DNA of 64,000 nucleotides from Limihaloglobus sulfuriphilus (GCF_001999965.1 NZ_CP019646.1:2232001-2296000), one strand, 5' to 3'. Positions 10,301-19,627 are shown, counted from the first letter of the stretch. Translations and numbers: made by a program. Notes: generated from the sequence alone by a model not told the origin.

Positions 10301-10830
10301 GCGGGAATCGCCGCCAAACGCTGCTCACGGCGTTTAGGCTCTGCCATGAGCTCCTTATACACACGGTAGCTCTCGGCAATCTGGGTCTGCGCTTCATTGA
10401 GACGCTGTTCCATTTGCTCAAGTGTCATCTCAGCCGGGACCTGAGGTTCAGAAAAACCCCCTGCATTGCTGAGCTGTTCTTTGACTGCTTCCCTTCGCTG
10501 GGGTATCTGTTGGCGGTCTGATATGTATTGCTGACGCGTTTGTGAGTGATTTTGGGCTAATTTGAGCTGGGCTATCGCCTTGTTGAGCAAATCTCCGGCC
10601 GATGCCAATGTCTCCTCGGGAACATTAGAAAGTGATTCGGTGCGGCTCAGCTCTGCCTCGACCTGCTCAATAGTCAAGGTAACCGCTGACTCAGAGACTG
10701 CCGGCTCACCCGCCGGCGGCAGAGCAGTTGAGTCTAAAGAACTCTGAGGCTGCGCGATTGAAAAAGCAGCCCCGGCAAAAAGAAAGAAAAAGACTTGAAA
10801 TCCACATATAATATGACGAGCATTCAGCAT
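7357..10830 (-). CDS. MscK/MscM-like mechanosensitive channel
   Basis: A 1157-residue channel in the size range of E. coli MscK (KefA) and MscM. It should open under membrane tension to release solutes during osmotic downshock. Order: signal peptide ending at FSIAQ, a roughly 480-residue coiled-coil periplasmic region rich in Glu/Gln/Arg heptads, about ten membrane segments, then the conserved MscS pore and vestibule: SVGLGFGLQEIFANFVCG, followed by RVGDYVTIGDTSG and the KWDKKEMVVPNKEFI beta domain. The frame can begin at a TTG (10887), but the ATG at 10830 gives a normal signal peptide and is preferred. It is flanked by unrelated genes on the same strand. Confidence 0.9.
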   Translation of the reverse strand: MLNARHIICGFQVFFFLFAGAAFSIAQPQSSLDSTALPPAGEPAVSESAVTLTIEQVEAELSRTESLSNVPEETLASAGDLLNKAIAQLKLAQNHSQTRQQYISDRQQIPQRREAVKEQLSNAGGFSEPQVPAEMTLEQMEQRLNEAQTQIAESYRVYKELMAEPKRREQRLAAIPAEVLTIRETIDSLEARFNLKAFTGEDLLSRANMYYIQAQIQAKKALLESLLEEQLFYNTAGELLSLRRDLSASRLENDHKTFSFWQEKTAQARKTDAEKTAKEALTAKQIAQTAHPLLQKAAEYNSELAKKQTQIVAKIEEVSQYRLKILEKRARLQMDYKELREDIEVAGKVTDVMGVILLTKRNSLPDPAKYRKNINERLSEMSIARFESRNFDREWARLANVEREAKDVIEQSQHSISEQEYDDLFNQLVQLYKDRRKILGSVSGYYGTYAGILGKLDVQERDFVRLIDDYAGLIDSNILWVKSASRFNRQTFESVREALNWLFGPHWEPLAAAILADFKSNHSAYLILILLIPYYLWAQPKLKRKIKFTNENTAHKYSDSFRQTLASLLMTGVMAMPVPAVLMFFYWRLNTAAPTDPFVTALTASLDNLSVQLAFLFLFRHITAGWGPAINHLNLHKESIRWLRRHTSWFLIIYIPIILITEILYTQTVDVEWYNSLGRMLFFAAAAVLMVYLLVIFRPGGKFIAAHIGDHRGGWIDKLKYLFYPLCFIVPAIMIIMAESGYLYAATFLFSKIEQTLLLIFMIILLSAVLSRWLKVTHFKYLVAKKIKAKQILEKTGKENSSEKKPESEIIEQEKVNQQREMEILTAQMKRLIRIAVGLTAIFGLWLIWSETFPAMYELAQIRLWSRTDSLGNEQIFYLFDVLKAIFIAVLAVMLGRNIPGALEMLILKNLPINSGVRFAVNTITRYIIVTAGIIMAFSAVGITWKTVQWLVAAVSVGLGFGLQEIFANFVCGLIILFEQPIRVGDYVTIGDTSGLVTKIQIRATTIRKWDKKEMVVPNKEFIINRLINWSLSDNIIRLDFPVGIAYGSDTKKAEELLYKVAYRHPEVIKTDPKPIVFFQSFGSSALLFEMRAYLNSIENRLKVLHEINNQIDQEFRKAGIEIAFPQQDLHIRSVHAPFSVKTDEPVSQEDSEQKPS

Positions 10831-10970
10831 AATGTTACCCGCAGAAAAGGTTTTTACTAAAAGTGCAAAGATTCGTCTAAGAATCAATACACAAACAACA
10901 GTGCATTATACCAGTTCTGCCCCGAAAATCAAGTAATGACTATACTCAAAACACAAATCGTGTGTGACAT

Positions 10971-11495
10971 TTATTTGCGGGGGCGGCCGGTCGTGAAGGT
11001 TACTATCTTCCGTTCAAGCTCAAGCATCCGCCGTTTCAGGCCGGTTGTATCAACTGTACTGCCCATGAATCCCCCCGCCGTTCCGGCAGCGTTTATAACC
11101 CTGTGGCAGGGAATAATCAGCGGCAGAGGATTATTCGCCATTATACTGCCGACCGCTCTGGCGGCTTTGGGAGAGCCTGCCCGGGCTCCAAGAGCCGAAT
11201 AGCTTATTGTCTCTCCGGGCCTGAGCTTTCTGCATTCAAGCAGCACCCTGCGGGCAAAATCGCTTTTATCAAGCAAAATATCAACATCGCAGAAACCGTC
11301 CATTACTCCCCTGTCGAAATAACCTACAATACGTTTCCGCAACTCGGGCATAAGACGCTGATTTTTACGAAACCCATTTGCCGGCATATCATCACCGATA
11401 CTGCCCGGCAGCCAGAGGTGTGTTAGCCTCCGTTCAAAAGCCGCGAACCCCGTTGTTCCCCAGCCGGTTTCAAAAACGCAGTATTGCTGATCCAT
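10971..11495 (-). CDS. ogt: Methylated-DNA-[protein]-cysteine S-methyltransferase
   Basis: A 174-residue suicide DNA-repair enzyme that transfers the methyl group from O6-methylguanine to its own cysteine. The acceptor is Cys130 in IIPCHRVI. The helix-turn-helix with ALGARAGSPKAARAVG lies near 101-116, and the asparagine hinge VGSIMANNPL precedes the active site. The N-terminal half is short and lacks an Ada-type metal-binding domain. It lies 77 bases downstream of thrC on the same strand; no shared function is implied. Confidence 0.92.
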   Translation of the reverse strand: MDQQYCVFETGWGTTGFAAFERRLTHLWLPGSIGDDMPANGFRKNQRLMPELRKRIVGYFDRGVMDGFCDVDILLDKSDFARRVLLECRKLRPGETISYSALGARAGSPKAARAVGSIMANNPLPLIIPCHRVINAAGTAGGFMGSTVDTTGLKRRMLELERKIVTFTTGRPRK

Positions 11496-11572
11496 GAAAT
11501 CTTACTCCATGACTATATACGGCAGATTCCGCATTGATTCTCCGGAAATATCAAACAATGAAAAACTATCTT

Positions 11573-12913
11573 TTAGACGATATGTTTGATAATCTCTTCA
11601 ATATCGTTTGCGGACTCAACCGGAGGATTGCTGAACTCGCCTTCGCTGTTCTTATGATAGCTTACCGTTTTGTCCGGATCCTTGAGCAGATGCCCCGTCA
11701 GCACACAGGCGACCCTTTCGGATTTGCCGATAGTGCCGTCAGCAAGCATATCCCGCAGCCCGGCGATTGTCGCCGCCGAAGCCGGTTCACAGCCCATGCC
11801 GTAACGGCCGACAAGAGCCTTGGCATCGCAAATCTGCTCATCAGTAACCTTGCGTACAATGCCGTCACAGATGTCGATAGAACGGAGACATTTTTTCAGG
11901 TTTACCGGACGGGATATTTCTATCGCCGAGGCAATTGTGTGAGGCGAAAAATGTCTCGCGGTAAAGTCGGCATAAAGGGCTTGAACCTCCTTCATATTAA
12001 CATTGCCGCCGTTCCATTTCAAGCCGCGTTCGTTTACCAGGTAGGAAAGAGTATCTGCACCGGCGGCGTTTATTATCGCCAGCCGGGGTATCCTGTCAAT
12101 CAGGCCCAGCTCTTTAAGCTCAAAAAACGCCTTGCCGAAAGCGCTGGAATTGCCGAGGTTGCCGCCGGGCACGATAATCCAGTCGGGAACCTCCCAGCCC
12201 AGGCCCTCAATAATGCGGTACATAATCGTTTTCTGCCCTTCAAGCCGGAATGGGTTGAGCGAGTTTAGCAGGTATATATTCAGACGCGTACAGACTTCCT
12301 GCACCTGTTTCATGCAGTCATCAAAATCGCCCTGTATCTGGATTGTGTTGGCGCCGTAGTCCATGGCCTGGCTGAGCTTGCCGAAAGCGATACGCCCCGA
12401 GCCGATAAATACGGTGCACTTCATGCCGCAGGCGTGAGCATACAGAGCCACCGCCGCGGAGGTGTTGCCCGTTGATGCGCATGCGCAGGATTTTGCTCCT
12501 ACCATAACCGCATGGCTGAAAGCCGCCGTCATGCCGTTGTCCTTGAAAGAGCCCGATGGGTTCATGCCCTCGTACTCAAGGTGCAGAGAGCCTTTGTCCA
12601 TACCCAGAAAGGCCGCCAGCTCATCATTCTGCTGAAGCAGTGTCTGGCCCTCGCCAACGGTTACACGATGCTTATCCTCACAAAAGTTGAGCAGCTCGCG
12701 AAACCGCCAGACACCCGAAAAATCGAGCGGGTTATTGCGTGTTGCCCAGCGATTGGCGAAATCGCTCATTTTTGCAGGTACCGTGGTTTTATCCCAGTCA
12801 TATAAAATATCGAGCAGATCTCCGCAGTCGGGGCATTTGAACATTGCCTGGCCGCAGTCAAATTCGCTGCCGCAATCAGGGTTTATACACTTTTGAATCG
12901 CTGATATATTCAT
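11573..12913 (-). CDS. thrC: Threonine synthase
   Basis: A 446-residue PLP enzyme that converts O-phosphohomoserine to threonine. An N-terminal zinc ribbon is visible (Cys9, Cys14, Cys27, Cys30). The PLP lysine is Lys124 in GSFKDNG, with [12 protein letters not shown] near 150 and the phosphate loop [15 protein letters not shown] near 250. The zinc ribbon and length fit the class shared by archaea and many bacteria; cysteate synthase is a related alternative, but nothing here favours it. It lies 27 bases after manB and is probably cotranscribed with it. Confidence 0.9.
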   Translation of the reverse strand: MNISAIQKCINPDCGSEFDCGQAMFKCPDCGDLLDILYDWDKTTVPAKMSDFANRWATRNNPLDFSGVWRFRELLNFCEDKHRVTVGEGQTLLQQNDELAAFLGMDKGSLHLEYEGMNPSGSFKDNGMTAAFSHAVMVGAKSCACASTGNTSAAVALYAHACGMKCTVFIGSGRIAFGKLSQAMDYGANTIQIQGDFDDCMKQVQEVCTRLNIYLLNSLNPFRLEGQKTIMYRIIEGLGWEVPDWIIVPGGNLGNSSAFGKAFFELKELGLIDRIPRLAIINAAGADTLSYLVNERGLKWNGGNVNMKEVQALYADFTARHFSPHTIASAIEISRPVNLKKCLRSIDICDGIVRKVTDEQICDAKALVGRYGMGCEPASAATIAGLRDMLADGTIGKSERVACVLTGHLLKDPDKTVSYHKNSEGEFSNPPVESANDIEEIIKHIV

Positions 12914-12940
12914 TTTAAGGCTGTATCCTTGTAATTATCA

Positions 12941-14311
12941 TTAGCTGATGTTGTTGAGCAAACCGCTTATCTCGGCGACCTTTTCGCTAAGCAGCTCGCT
13001 GGTCTTGGCTTCTACATTCAAACGCAGGTACGGCTCGGTATTGCTCGGGCGGGAATTGAACCACCAGTCCTTGTACTGGATGGTAACTCCGTCGAGATCA
13101 TCATACTGGCCGTCAGAATAACGCACTTTAAGCTCCTTGAGAGCTTTGGCCTTGTCGGAAACCTTAAAGTTTATCTCCCCGCTGCCGTGATACCTGCGAA
13201 GCGGCTCTATCATCTCACTGACCGGTTTGCCGCTCCTGCTCAGCAGGTTGAGCATATGAACAAATGTTATCATTCCTGAATCGGCGTGAAAGTTGGCCGC
13301 GTAATAAAAATGCCCGCTAAGCTCACCGCCAAACGCGGCGTGGCAGTCGCGAAGTGTCTTTTTCATAAACGAGTGTCCTACCCGCTCCCGCCGCGGCGTT
13401 CCGCCTGCAGCGATGATCTCTTCCCGAACAACCCAGCTGCTGCGCAGGTCGTAGATAACCGTTGTACCGGGATGCTTTTCGAGGAAGTAAGGCGCCATAA
13501 GAGCGGTAAATAGATCACAGCTGACGCTGCGGCCTTTTTCATCAATTACCATAAGCCTGTCCGCGTCGCCGTCAAAACATACGCCCGCATCCGCCTCTTC
13601 TGCGACTACAGTTTCCTTGAGCTCTTTGAGGTTATCCTCGTCAAGCGGGTTGGGCTCGTGCTTAAAAGTGCCGTCATAAGTCATATTTAAAGCGATAATG
13701 TCTATCGGCAGGTCACCAAACAACGCCGGCACCATCCTCGCCGCCATTCCGTTGGAAGCGTCAATTGCAATTTTTAAAGGTTTTATGTTTTTATCAAGAA
13801 ACTGAAGTACGTGCTTTTTGTACTGCTCAGTGAGGTCAACCTGCTTAAAAGAGCCGGTTTCGTTACCCTTGGTATGCAGCAGTGACGAAGCGATATGACG
13901 AATCTCCTTGAGTCCGGTATCGCCGCTGACGGGCTTGGCCTGGAGGCCGCTGATCTTGAAACCGTTGTAATTTGCCGGATTGTGAGAAGCGGTTACCTGA
14001 ATGCCGCCGCAGGTCTTTAAGTGGTTTATGGCAAAGTACATCTGAGGCGTATCGATCATGCCGATATCGATAACATCCGCCCCGGAGCTTCGAAGGCCGC
14101 TGATAAGCGATTTGGAGATCGATTCCCCGTGAGTGCGCATATCCCTGCCTACGCAGACGGCGTGAGAGTTCTCCATGCCGCGTTCGTAACCGTGCAGAAG
14201 CGAGCGGAGATACTGCCCCGTCGCATAGCCGATCTTCCAGGCAGCCGTCTCATCGAGCTGATCAGGATAGATACCTCTTATGTCATAAGCCTTGAAAATA
14301 GCTTCATCCAT
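12941..14311 (-). CDS. manB: Phosphomannomutase/phosphoglucomutase
   Basis: A 456-residue alpha-D-phosphohexomutase, expected to interconvert hexose-6-phosphate and hexose-1-phosphate for nucleotide-sugar supply. The phosphoserine loop TASHNPANYNGFK has Ser109, the metal loop DGDADR is at 247-252, the sugar-binding loop GELSGHFY near 333, and the phosphate-binding loop SNTEPYLR near 427. GGAGAA eight bases before the ATG supports the start. Mannose-type and glucose-type specificity cannot be separated by eye. Confidence 0.92.
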   Translation of the reverse strand: MDEAIFKAYDIRGIYPDQLDETAAWKIGYATGQYLRSLLHGYERGMENSHAVCVGRDMRTHGESISKSLISGLRSSGADVIDIGMIDTPQMYFAINHLKTCGGIQVTASHNPANYNGFKISGLQAKPVSGDTGLKEIRHIASSLLHTKGNETGSFKQVDLTEQYKKHVLQFLDKNIKPLKIAIDASNGMAARMVPALFGDLPIDIIALNMTYDGTFKHEPNPLDEDNLKELKETVVAEEADAGVCFDGDADRLMVIDEKGRSVSCDLFTALMAPYFLEKHPGTTVIYDLRSSWVVREEIIAAGGTPRRERVGHSFMKKTLRDCHAAFGGELSGHFYYAANFHADSGMITFVHMLNLLSRSGKPVSEMIEPLRRYHGSGEINFKVSDKAKALKELKVRYSDGQYDDLDGVTIQYKDWWFNSRPSNTEPYLRLNVEAKTSELLSEKVAEISGLLNNIS

Positions 14312-14369
14312 AGCCGTGATTCTCCATATATTAGAGTAAATTAGTTTTGTATATCTGTCACCTACATTT

Positions 14370-14397
14370 AGTTTAAGAATAATACCCTCTCTGTCAA
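14370..14397 (-). promoter_or_regulatory. Weak putative promoter for manB-thrC
   Basis: On the minus strand TTGACA (14392-14397) is followed after 16 bases by TAAACT (14370-14375). The -35 is perfect but the -10 matches only four of six positions. Confidence 0.35.
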
Positions 14398-14502
14398 TTA
14401 TTTATGCAGTTTCAAAATTAGCGGTTGAGATATATCAAACAGTCATACCGCAGTCGATAAATATCTGAAAGTTGAACATGGATTTGTCAATTTCTCTCAC
14501 CG

Positions 14503-14545
14503 GACAAACAAAAAGGGAAGCGACCCGAAAAGGACCGCCTCCCTT
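14503..14545 (-). terminator. Rho-independent terminator of the LamG protein gene
   Basis: Read on the minus strand, AAGGGAGGCG pairs with CGCTTCCCTT (one G-T wobble) across a 13-base loop and is followed by TTTGTTTG. It lies about 40 bases after the stop codon at 14582. Confidence 0.75.
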
Positions 14546-14581
14546 AGTTTTTAGAAGTGTTTATTCTGACTCAAGTTAAGG

Positions 14582-17254
14582 CTATTCAGCAGCCGGCCAG
14601 AGAATTTCTTCAAGCCAGTCCGCCGCGACTATTTCAAAGTCTGCAATGCCTACAACACCGTCCCCTGAGGGGTCTGCGTTGGACACGAGGTCCTGAACGA
14701 TATTTTCCTCATTTGCAAGCCAGACAATCTCGGCCTGAGAGAGTTCTTTGTCATACATACGGAACTCATCGATCTTACCGTACCAGACCCACTTGTTGAA
14801 ATCAAAGCGTCCGCCGATGCTAAAGTCCGTTACATCAGGAGCATGCGACAAGTCCTCAACCCCATTCATCTGGGCGATGAGAACTCCATTTTTGTATATC
14901 TTCTGGGTTCCTTCTGTAACGTTTTTTGTCAGAGCAAAGTGGTTCCACTTGCCTGCAAAATCGCCGGGCTGCTCAACTGTCCATCTCAGGAAGTCACTGC
15001 TTGATGCCCAGGTATAGTTCGGAGCACCGCTCGCTATGTACCACGGAGCATGGAACTTAAACACATGCAGATTCTCAACATCCGGATTCATGGCCGCAAG
15101 AATAAGGGCATTGTCATTTGGCTGGTTCGCAGGGTCGCCGTATGCCCAGATCGAGAAAGTAACCTCATCGGTAACGCCGGCCAGCGAAGCAGTCGGAACT
15201 TCTATCGCGTAAGTCCCGTCAAGTACAAGACATCCGGTTCCGCTCCAACGTGAGCTGGCAACGCCGTCGCCGGCCCAGGTTGGGCTTGCTGCGGTGTATT
15301 CCTCTACAAGTTTGATCTCACCGTCAAAGCTGTTACCGGAAGAGTCCACTGAGGTTCCGCCGGTGCCGTCTTCAAAAGCGTAGTAGATCACAGGTGATAC
15401 CGCCGGCTCGGCTGCTGCAAATGAACCGCCGGTCATACCCCAATCCTGCGCAATTTCTACAAAATCGTTGAGGTTTATCTCGCAGTTGCCGGTAAGGTCG
15501 GAATCACCATCAAACTGGCGGCAGATAAAGGTGTACAGGCGGATATCATCTACATAGATGGTGCCTGTTCCGCCCTCTGCAGCTCCGTCGCCTACCCCGA
15601 CAGAGTAAGAAACTACATCTGTAAGGTCAACGCCTGCCGCGGCAAATTCACCGAGATCGAAGTAGTAGTCAACCCATGACGGGCTGCCGTCTGAGTCAAC
15701 CTGCCAGTCATACATAATGAAATCTGCCGGTTCGCCGTCAAACATCACCGTTGCGCTGTTTCCGCTTCCATCAGCAATTCCCACATAAAGCATTTCAGGC
15801 GAATTGGTTTCCATGCCGCGGATACTAAGACGCAGCGACTGAACATTTTCGGCTGTAAAATCAGTTATAGCCGGTGAGGTACAGGTAACTTCATCATAGT
15901 AAGGAGCCGCTGTGGTGTCATATACAAATTTCATTGCTCCGGCGTCTGAACGTACAATTGTTGTCTCAAGCTCGGGCGAGCCATTCCATACGGCCTGAAG
16001 CGCTTCAGTGTCTGCATACGTCTCGAAGTATTCAAGCGGAAGCATTGACTCTACATCAAAGCCCCATACCTCGCCTGTTACAATACCGCCCTGGTCGTCA
16101 ACCTCATCAACCCGCCAGTAATAATCTCCGTTTAGAGCGAGTGTGATGTCAACATCCCAGGCTGTTGCTGCCTGGCGGCCTTTATATATACCGGCTGTAT
16201 TGGTATCAGCTGCCAAAACAGCATCGTAGTCATCGCCGAAATAGACATCATGCTCTACCGCATCGGAGCCGGCCTGCCATTCAAGGACAAGCGTATTTAT
16301 GTCGGCCGAGCTTACAGTAGTATTATTAACCGGTGTCGGATCCCAGGCTTCAGGGCCTATCAGCTCAGCGGTTACCACTGTTATTGTGTTATTCTGATCA
16401 TCTGTTGTAACCTCAATTGTCGGTGGTTTGTAGCCGTCTGAAGAATAGAATTTACCTTCGGCGACATAACCGGCTACCGCCGCGGAATCATTACCTGCGA
16501 GGGTTAATACACCTGTTCCGCCAATCTCGAACTCTGAATTCAGGTTCATAACAAGATTGTTCGTCTTGATCTCACCGCCGGCAAGGGTGATCTTTGACTC
16601 AAATTCACCTTCAGTGCCCCTGTTAGCCGGGTTGAACTGAACCGCGGCTGCTTGTATAAGCCCACCGGTCATATTAACATAACCATTACCGGGGGAAGTA
16701 CTGGCATTACCACGGCAAAGGTTGAAGTTGCCGCAGGTTATCTGGCCGTCGTTCATGTTAAGAGTACCTGTACCGGGTGCAAACTCGCCTATAAGAAAAA
16801 AACGCGTTGTAAGATCATAATGACCGCCATTGATTTCCAGTACCGCATTGCCCATACGGCTCAGAAAGTTCTGTGAGTTGGGTTCATAAATTGTACCGCC
16901 ATTGAGCGTTAGCTTCCCGCCGGAACCGGCAGCCCAACCCAGACGAACCTGCTGGCCAACCTCGACAGTGCCTGAATTGACTATCAGGCCCTTGTCCGCC
17001 AGATCAGCCGTGCTGCCGACATACAGGTAGAGACATTCTGTCGTGCAGCCGCCGTCAACAACGCAGTTGCCGGCACCCGGATCATCAATGTAAACATCGT
17101 CAGCGGAAGTGGGCAGTACCATTTCAAACCAGTTGTCGGTTAAACACCAGTCACCGTCTGCTCCGCCAACCGGCCCCCACCAGTTAACACTGCCGGCATT
17201 GACACTGATTGTCAAAATAAAAAGACTCACAAAATACAACATTTTTTTTGCCAT
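14582..17254 (-). CDS. Large secreted LamG protein with two dockerin-like segments
   Basis: An 890-residue exported protein. Order: signal peptide of about 20 residues; a glycine-rich repetitive beta region with GKLTLNGGTI-like repeats (about 60-260); a Planctomycete-type Fn3-like segment ending in YYWRVDEVDDQGG (near 380); a beta-sandwich resembling a carbohydrate-binding module (about 415-590); a first dockerin-like DxDxDG-type segment with DGDSDLTGNCEINLNDF; a LamG/concanavalin-like domain (about 640-840); and a C-terminal DPSGDGVVGIADF segment ending in DWLEE. No catalytic domain is recognised. The start is the ATG eight bases after GGAGG; a longer frame from an upstream TTG is unlikely. 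Probably a surface or secreted glycan-binding protein using the T2SS; that route is inference. Confidence 0.85.
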   Translation of the reverse strand: MAKKMLYFVSLFILTISVNAGSVNWWGPVGGADGDWCLTDNWFEMVLPTSADDVYIDDPGAGNCVVDGGCTTECLYLYVGSTADLADKGLIVNSGTVEVGQQVRLGWAAGSGGKLTLNGGTIYEPNSQNFLSRMGNAVLEINGGHYDLTTRFFLIGEFAPGTGTLNMNDGQITCGNFNLCRGNASTSPGNGYVNMTGGLIQAAAVQFNPANRGTEGEFESKITLAGGEIKTNNLVMNLNSEFEIGGTGVLTLAGNDSAAVAGYVAEGKFYSSDGYKPPTIEVTTDDQNNTITVVTAELIGPEAWDPTPVNNTTVSSADINTLVLEWQAGSDAVEHDVYFGDDYDAVLAADTNTAGIYKGRQAATAWDVDITLALNGDYYWRVDEVDDQGGIVTGEVWGFDVESMLPLEYFETYADTEALQAVWNGSPELETTIVRSDAGAMKFVYDTTAAPYYDEVTCTSPAITDFTAENVQSLRLSIRGMETNSPEMLYVGIADGSGNSATVMFDGEPADFIMYDWQVDSDGSPSWVDYYFDLGEFAAAGVDLTDVVSYSVGVGDGAAEGGTGTIYVDDIRLYTFICRQFDGDSDLTGNCEINLNDFVEIAQDWGMTGGSFAAAEPAVSPVIYYAFEDGTGGTSVDSSGNSFDGEIKLVEEYTAASPTWAGDGVASSRWSGTGCLVLDGTYAIEVPTASLAGVTDEVTFSIWAYGDPANQPNDNALILAAMNPDVENLHVFKFHAPWYIASGAPNYTWASSSDFLRWTVEQPGDFAGKWNHFALTKNVTEGTQKIYKNGVLIAQMNGVEDLSHAPDVTDFSIGGRFDFNKWVWYGKIDEFRMYDKELSQAEIVWLANEENIVQDLVSNADPSGDGVVGIADFEIVAADWLEEILWPAAE

Positions 17255-17341
17255 GGTCATTACCTCCAAGTAATAATTATAAATGGATTATTTAACGATA
17301 CATAACTCTGTACCGGGTCACATATCATTTTACTTTTTGCA

Positions 17342-18187
17342 TTAATAAACTTTAAAGCTCTTCATCCAGGGTGCATAGCGGTTCCACCTTGCGGCGGCGG
17401 CATCCCCGGCTCCTGCAAGAGTCCAGGGCCCTTTTGTATCAAAGCCCCTGTGCCAGAGAAGCGTCCAGTTTTCTTTAAGCCCTACAGTTCGGGCAGAGCC
17501 GTCAACAAATACCATATTGATATTGCCGTCGTGGCGGTTTATCGTCCAGCGGCGCATTAAATCCTTGGTGTTGCTGGTTGCGGGTTCGCCATCATACCGC
17601 GGCGGCATATCGTTATATTTCGGCCAGCCGCCGTTGGCACCGTGATGGTCACCAAACACGGGAATCTGGTCTGCATTGTCGAGAGTGCTGAAACCTCGCC
17701 AGTAACTGTCAAAATCATTTCCCATTAATCCGTCTTTTTCGTTTTTAGGGCTTAGAATCCAGTTGTTCATTCCATAGCTGTAGTATTCATCCCCAACACG
17801 CACCAGATCGTATCCGGTTACATCTGAATCGCCGGCACCCTTTACCTCCTGGTACCTCCAGAAAGGCTTTGAATTGTGCGGCGCAGGCCTGTTTTCAGAT
17901 GTATTGGGACATACCATAACATCAGCGGACTGGCCGTAATAGGGATAAAGCTGAGTCTGCCAGCTCATCTCCTTGATGCTGTTGCCCGACTCCATCAATT
18001 TGCCGCCGTGGTCTTCGGCAAACATTATAAAAAGCAGCCCGCATGAACGGAGGTTTGAACGGCATACAACATTCTTAGCCATATTCCGCGCTCTCTGTAG
18101 TGAAGGCATAAGGATTGCCATCAACAGGGCAATAATCGAAATCACCACAAGCAGTTCAATAAGTGTAAAACCTTTTTTACGTTTCAT
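17342..18187 (-). CDS. Pseudopilin-like secreted protein with H-X9-DG motif
   Basis: A 281-residue protein beginning with a type IV prepilin leader: KRKKG then FTLIELLVVISIIALLMAIL, so cleavage is expected between Gly6 and Phe7. The C-terminal half carries the H-X9-DG motif (HDGNINMVFVDG) typical of the DUF1559/H-X9-DG pseudopilin group that is greatly expanded in Planctomycetes. The role of that family is not established. It sits between the LamG protein and a sugar-type regulator, all on the minus strand, suggesting a regulated surface-glycan unit. Confidence 0.88.
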   Translation of the reverse strand: MKRKKGFTLIELLVVISIIALLMAILMPSLQRARNMAKNVVCRSNLRSCGLLFIMFAEDHGGKLMESGNSIKEMSWQTQLYPYYGQSADVMVCPNTSENRPAPHNSKPFWRYQEVKGAGDSDVTGYDLVRVGDEYYSYGMNNWILSPKNEKDGLMGNDFDSYWRGFSTLDNADQIPVFGDHHGANGGWPKYNDMPPRYDGEPATSNTKDLMRRWTINRHDGNINMVFVDGSARTVGLKENWTLLWHRGFDTKGPWTLAGAGDAAAARWNRYAPWMKSFKVY

Positions 18188-18230
18188 TTTTCAATACCTC
18201 ATTATATCAAAACATATTTCAACTTTTTTA

Positions 18231-19325
18231 CTAACCGCTGCTGGCCCGTACAACAAGAGTCGTCGGCATCACCTTATGAACAGGACGGCTAATCTGCCCA
18301 TTAATCTGCATGTATAACATTTTAGCAGCGTCGCAGCCCAGCTCAACAGGACACTGCTTCACGCTTGTCAGGGGTGTCGGCAGTTTATTGCAGAACGGAA
18401 GATTCCCAAAGCCTGCGACAAATACATCTTCACCGATACGATAACCGCGGGAAAAAGCAGATTCATAAACCCTGTTAGCGGCATAATCGTTAACCGCAAA
18501 AACACTGTAAGAATCAAGCCTGTTCTCATTAAAAAGTCTCTCTGCGGCGATTATTTCAAATTCACGTGAACTTTGATGTTTCTCAGATAACACACTTTCA
18601 CGCACCCCAATATCTATGAAATATTTATCACAATCGAAATAGCCGTGCGTTTCCATAGCACTGCGCCAGCCTCTGTAACGGTTTTCCGAGGATGACGGCT
18701 CGCCTGTATTGCCAACATAAAAAACCGGCTGATTATGCTTCTCTAAAAGGTGAGAGACCGCTGCAAATGCGCCGCCAAAATCATCACTCGTTACAGACCC
18801 GGCATTAACGCCGGCAAGTTCACGGTCAACACAGACTATCTGCACGCCGGCGGCGGCTATTCTGCCCAGCGATTCCTCATAGCCCAGCCTGTCAAAAGGC
18901 ATAACTATAAGACCGTCCATATGACCAATAAAACTCTCTATGCTGTCCCGGGCAAGACTGTGTTTTCTTTGGGCGTTTACAACCGTAAGCTCTAAATCAG
19001 TTTTTTCATTAACAAAATTGCGGATTCCCTCGCTGATCAGGCCGCAAAACGGATTATCTTCCCATTGTATATAAACTATTTCCTTCTTTGACTTAACGAT
19101 TGCGCCGATATTTGGTTTATAATCTATATAGCCTTCACCCTCCAGCCGTGCCAGGGCAGATTTGACCGTGCGGTAATTTGCGGAATAACAGACCGACAGA
19201 TCTGAAACGGTTGGAAGTTTTCCAGACTTGAGCGAGGATGAAGTGATGATTTTGCGTAAAGAGAGATAAATATCATCTGCACTTGCCCGTTTGTCAGTGC
19301 CGCCATTCATATCTTTACTAATCAT
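18231..19325 (-). CDS. GntR-type regulator with LacI-like sugar-binding domain
   Basis: A 364-residue repressor or activator of the AraR arrangement. The first 80 residues form a GntR winged helix: ADDIYLSLRKII, then KLPTVSDLSVCYSANYRTVKSALARLEGEGYI. The rest is a periplasmic-binding-protein-like sensor with VVNAQRK, DGLIVMPFD, VDREL, VTSDDFGGAF and a C-terminal PLTSVKQCPVELG. The ligand is probably a mono- or oligosaccharide, not determinable here. The frame can start earlier at a GTG (19355); I chose the ATG at 19325, though no start has a good ribosome site. It is the first gene of the minus-strand group that includes the pseudopilin and LamG proteins. Confidence 0.85.
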   Translation of the reverse strand: MISKDMNGGTDKRASADDIYLSLRKIITSSSLKSGKLPTVSDLSVCYSANYRTVKSALARLEGEGYIDYKPNIGAIVKSKKEIVYIQWEDNPFCGLISEGIRNFVNEKTDLELTVVNAQRKHSLARDSIESFIGHMDGLIVMPFDRLGYEESLGRIAAAGVQIVCVDRELAGVNAGSVTSDDFGGAFAAVSHLLEKHNQPVFYVGNTGEPSSSENRYRGWRSAMETHGYFDCDKYFIDIGVRESVLSEKHQSSREFEIIAAERLFNENRLDSYSVFAVNDYAANRVYESAFSRGYRIGEDVFVAGFGNLPFCNKLPTPLTSVKQCPVELGCDAAKMLYMQINGQISRPVHKVMPTTLVVRASSG

Positions 19326-19355
19326 TTTAAGCAATTCAACCAATAATACTCTCAC

Positions 19356-19377
19356 TAATACTAAATACTATGTATTA
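19356..19377. promoter_or_regulatory. Possible operator upstream of the GntR/LacI-type regulator
   Basis: An inverted repeat TAATAC/GTATTA with 10 bases between the arms lies about 30 bases upstream of the chosen regulator start. Position and symmetry would suit autoregulation, but the arms are short and AT-rich and may be chance. Confidence 0.3.
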
Positions 19378-19545
19378 ACATTGTACTATTTTATGCATTC
19401 AGTGTGCATTGTCAACAGAAAAATAGAAACATTACGCAGAAAATGGCAAAAACTGTAATTACAAATCTATGGACGAGAAAGACCTTAAACTTAACAGCTC
19501 CGGGGCATCGCGGCCTGTTGGCGAACCGTGCGGGTTGTTACAGGA

Positions 19546-19573
19546 TTCAGAGACGCATGCAATGCTTATCTAC
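19546..19573. repeat. Dispersed 28-bp palindromic repeat, copy 4
   Basis: The left arm AGACGCATGC is intact while the right arm has decayed (AATGCTTATCTAC instead of AATGCGTCTCTAC), so the hairpin is weakened. It lies in the gene-poor stretch upstream of the 126-bp tandem repeat. Confidence 0.7.
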
Positions 19574-19590
19574 TATGAGTAAAATGATAC

Positions 19591-19627
19591 TTTGGAGCGG
19601 CGGGAGAATCCGTTGCGGCACCGCTTT
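19591..19627. repeat. Degenerate relative of the 40-kb inverted-repeat element
   Basis: TTTGGAGCGGCGG followed after about 15 bases by GCGGCACCGCTTT matches, with small gaps, the left part of the element at 40036-40219 (TTTGGAGTGCGGCGG ... GACACCGCTTT). Probably a partial copy of one dispersed repeat family. Confidence 0.5.
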
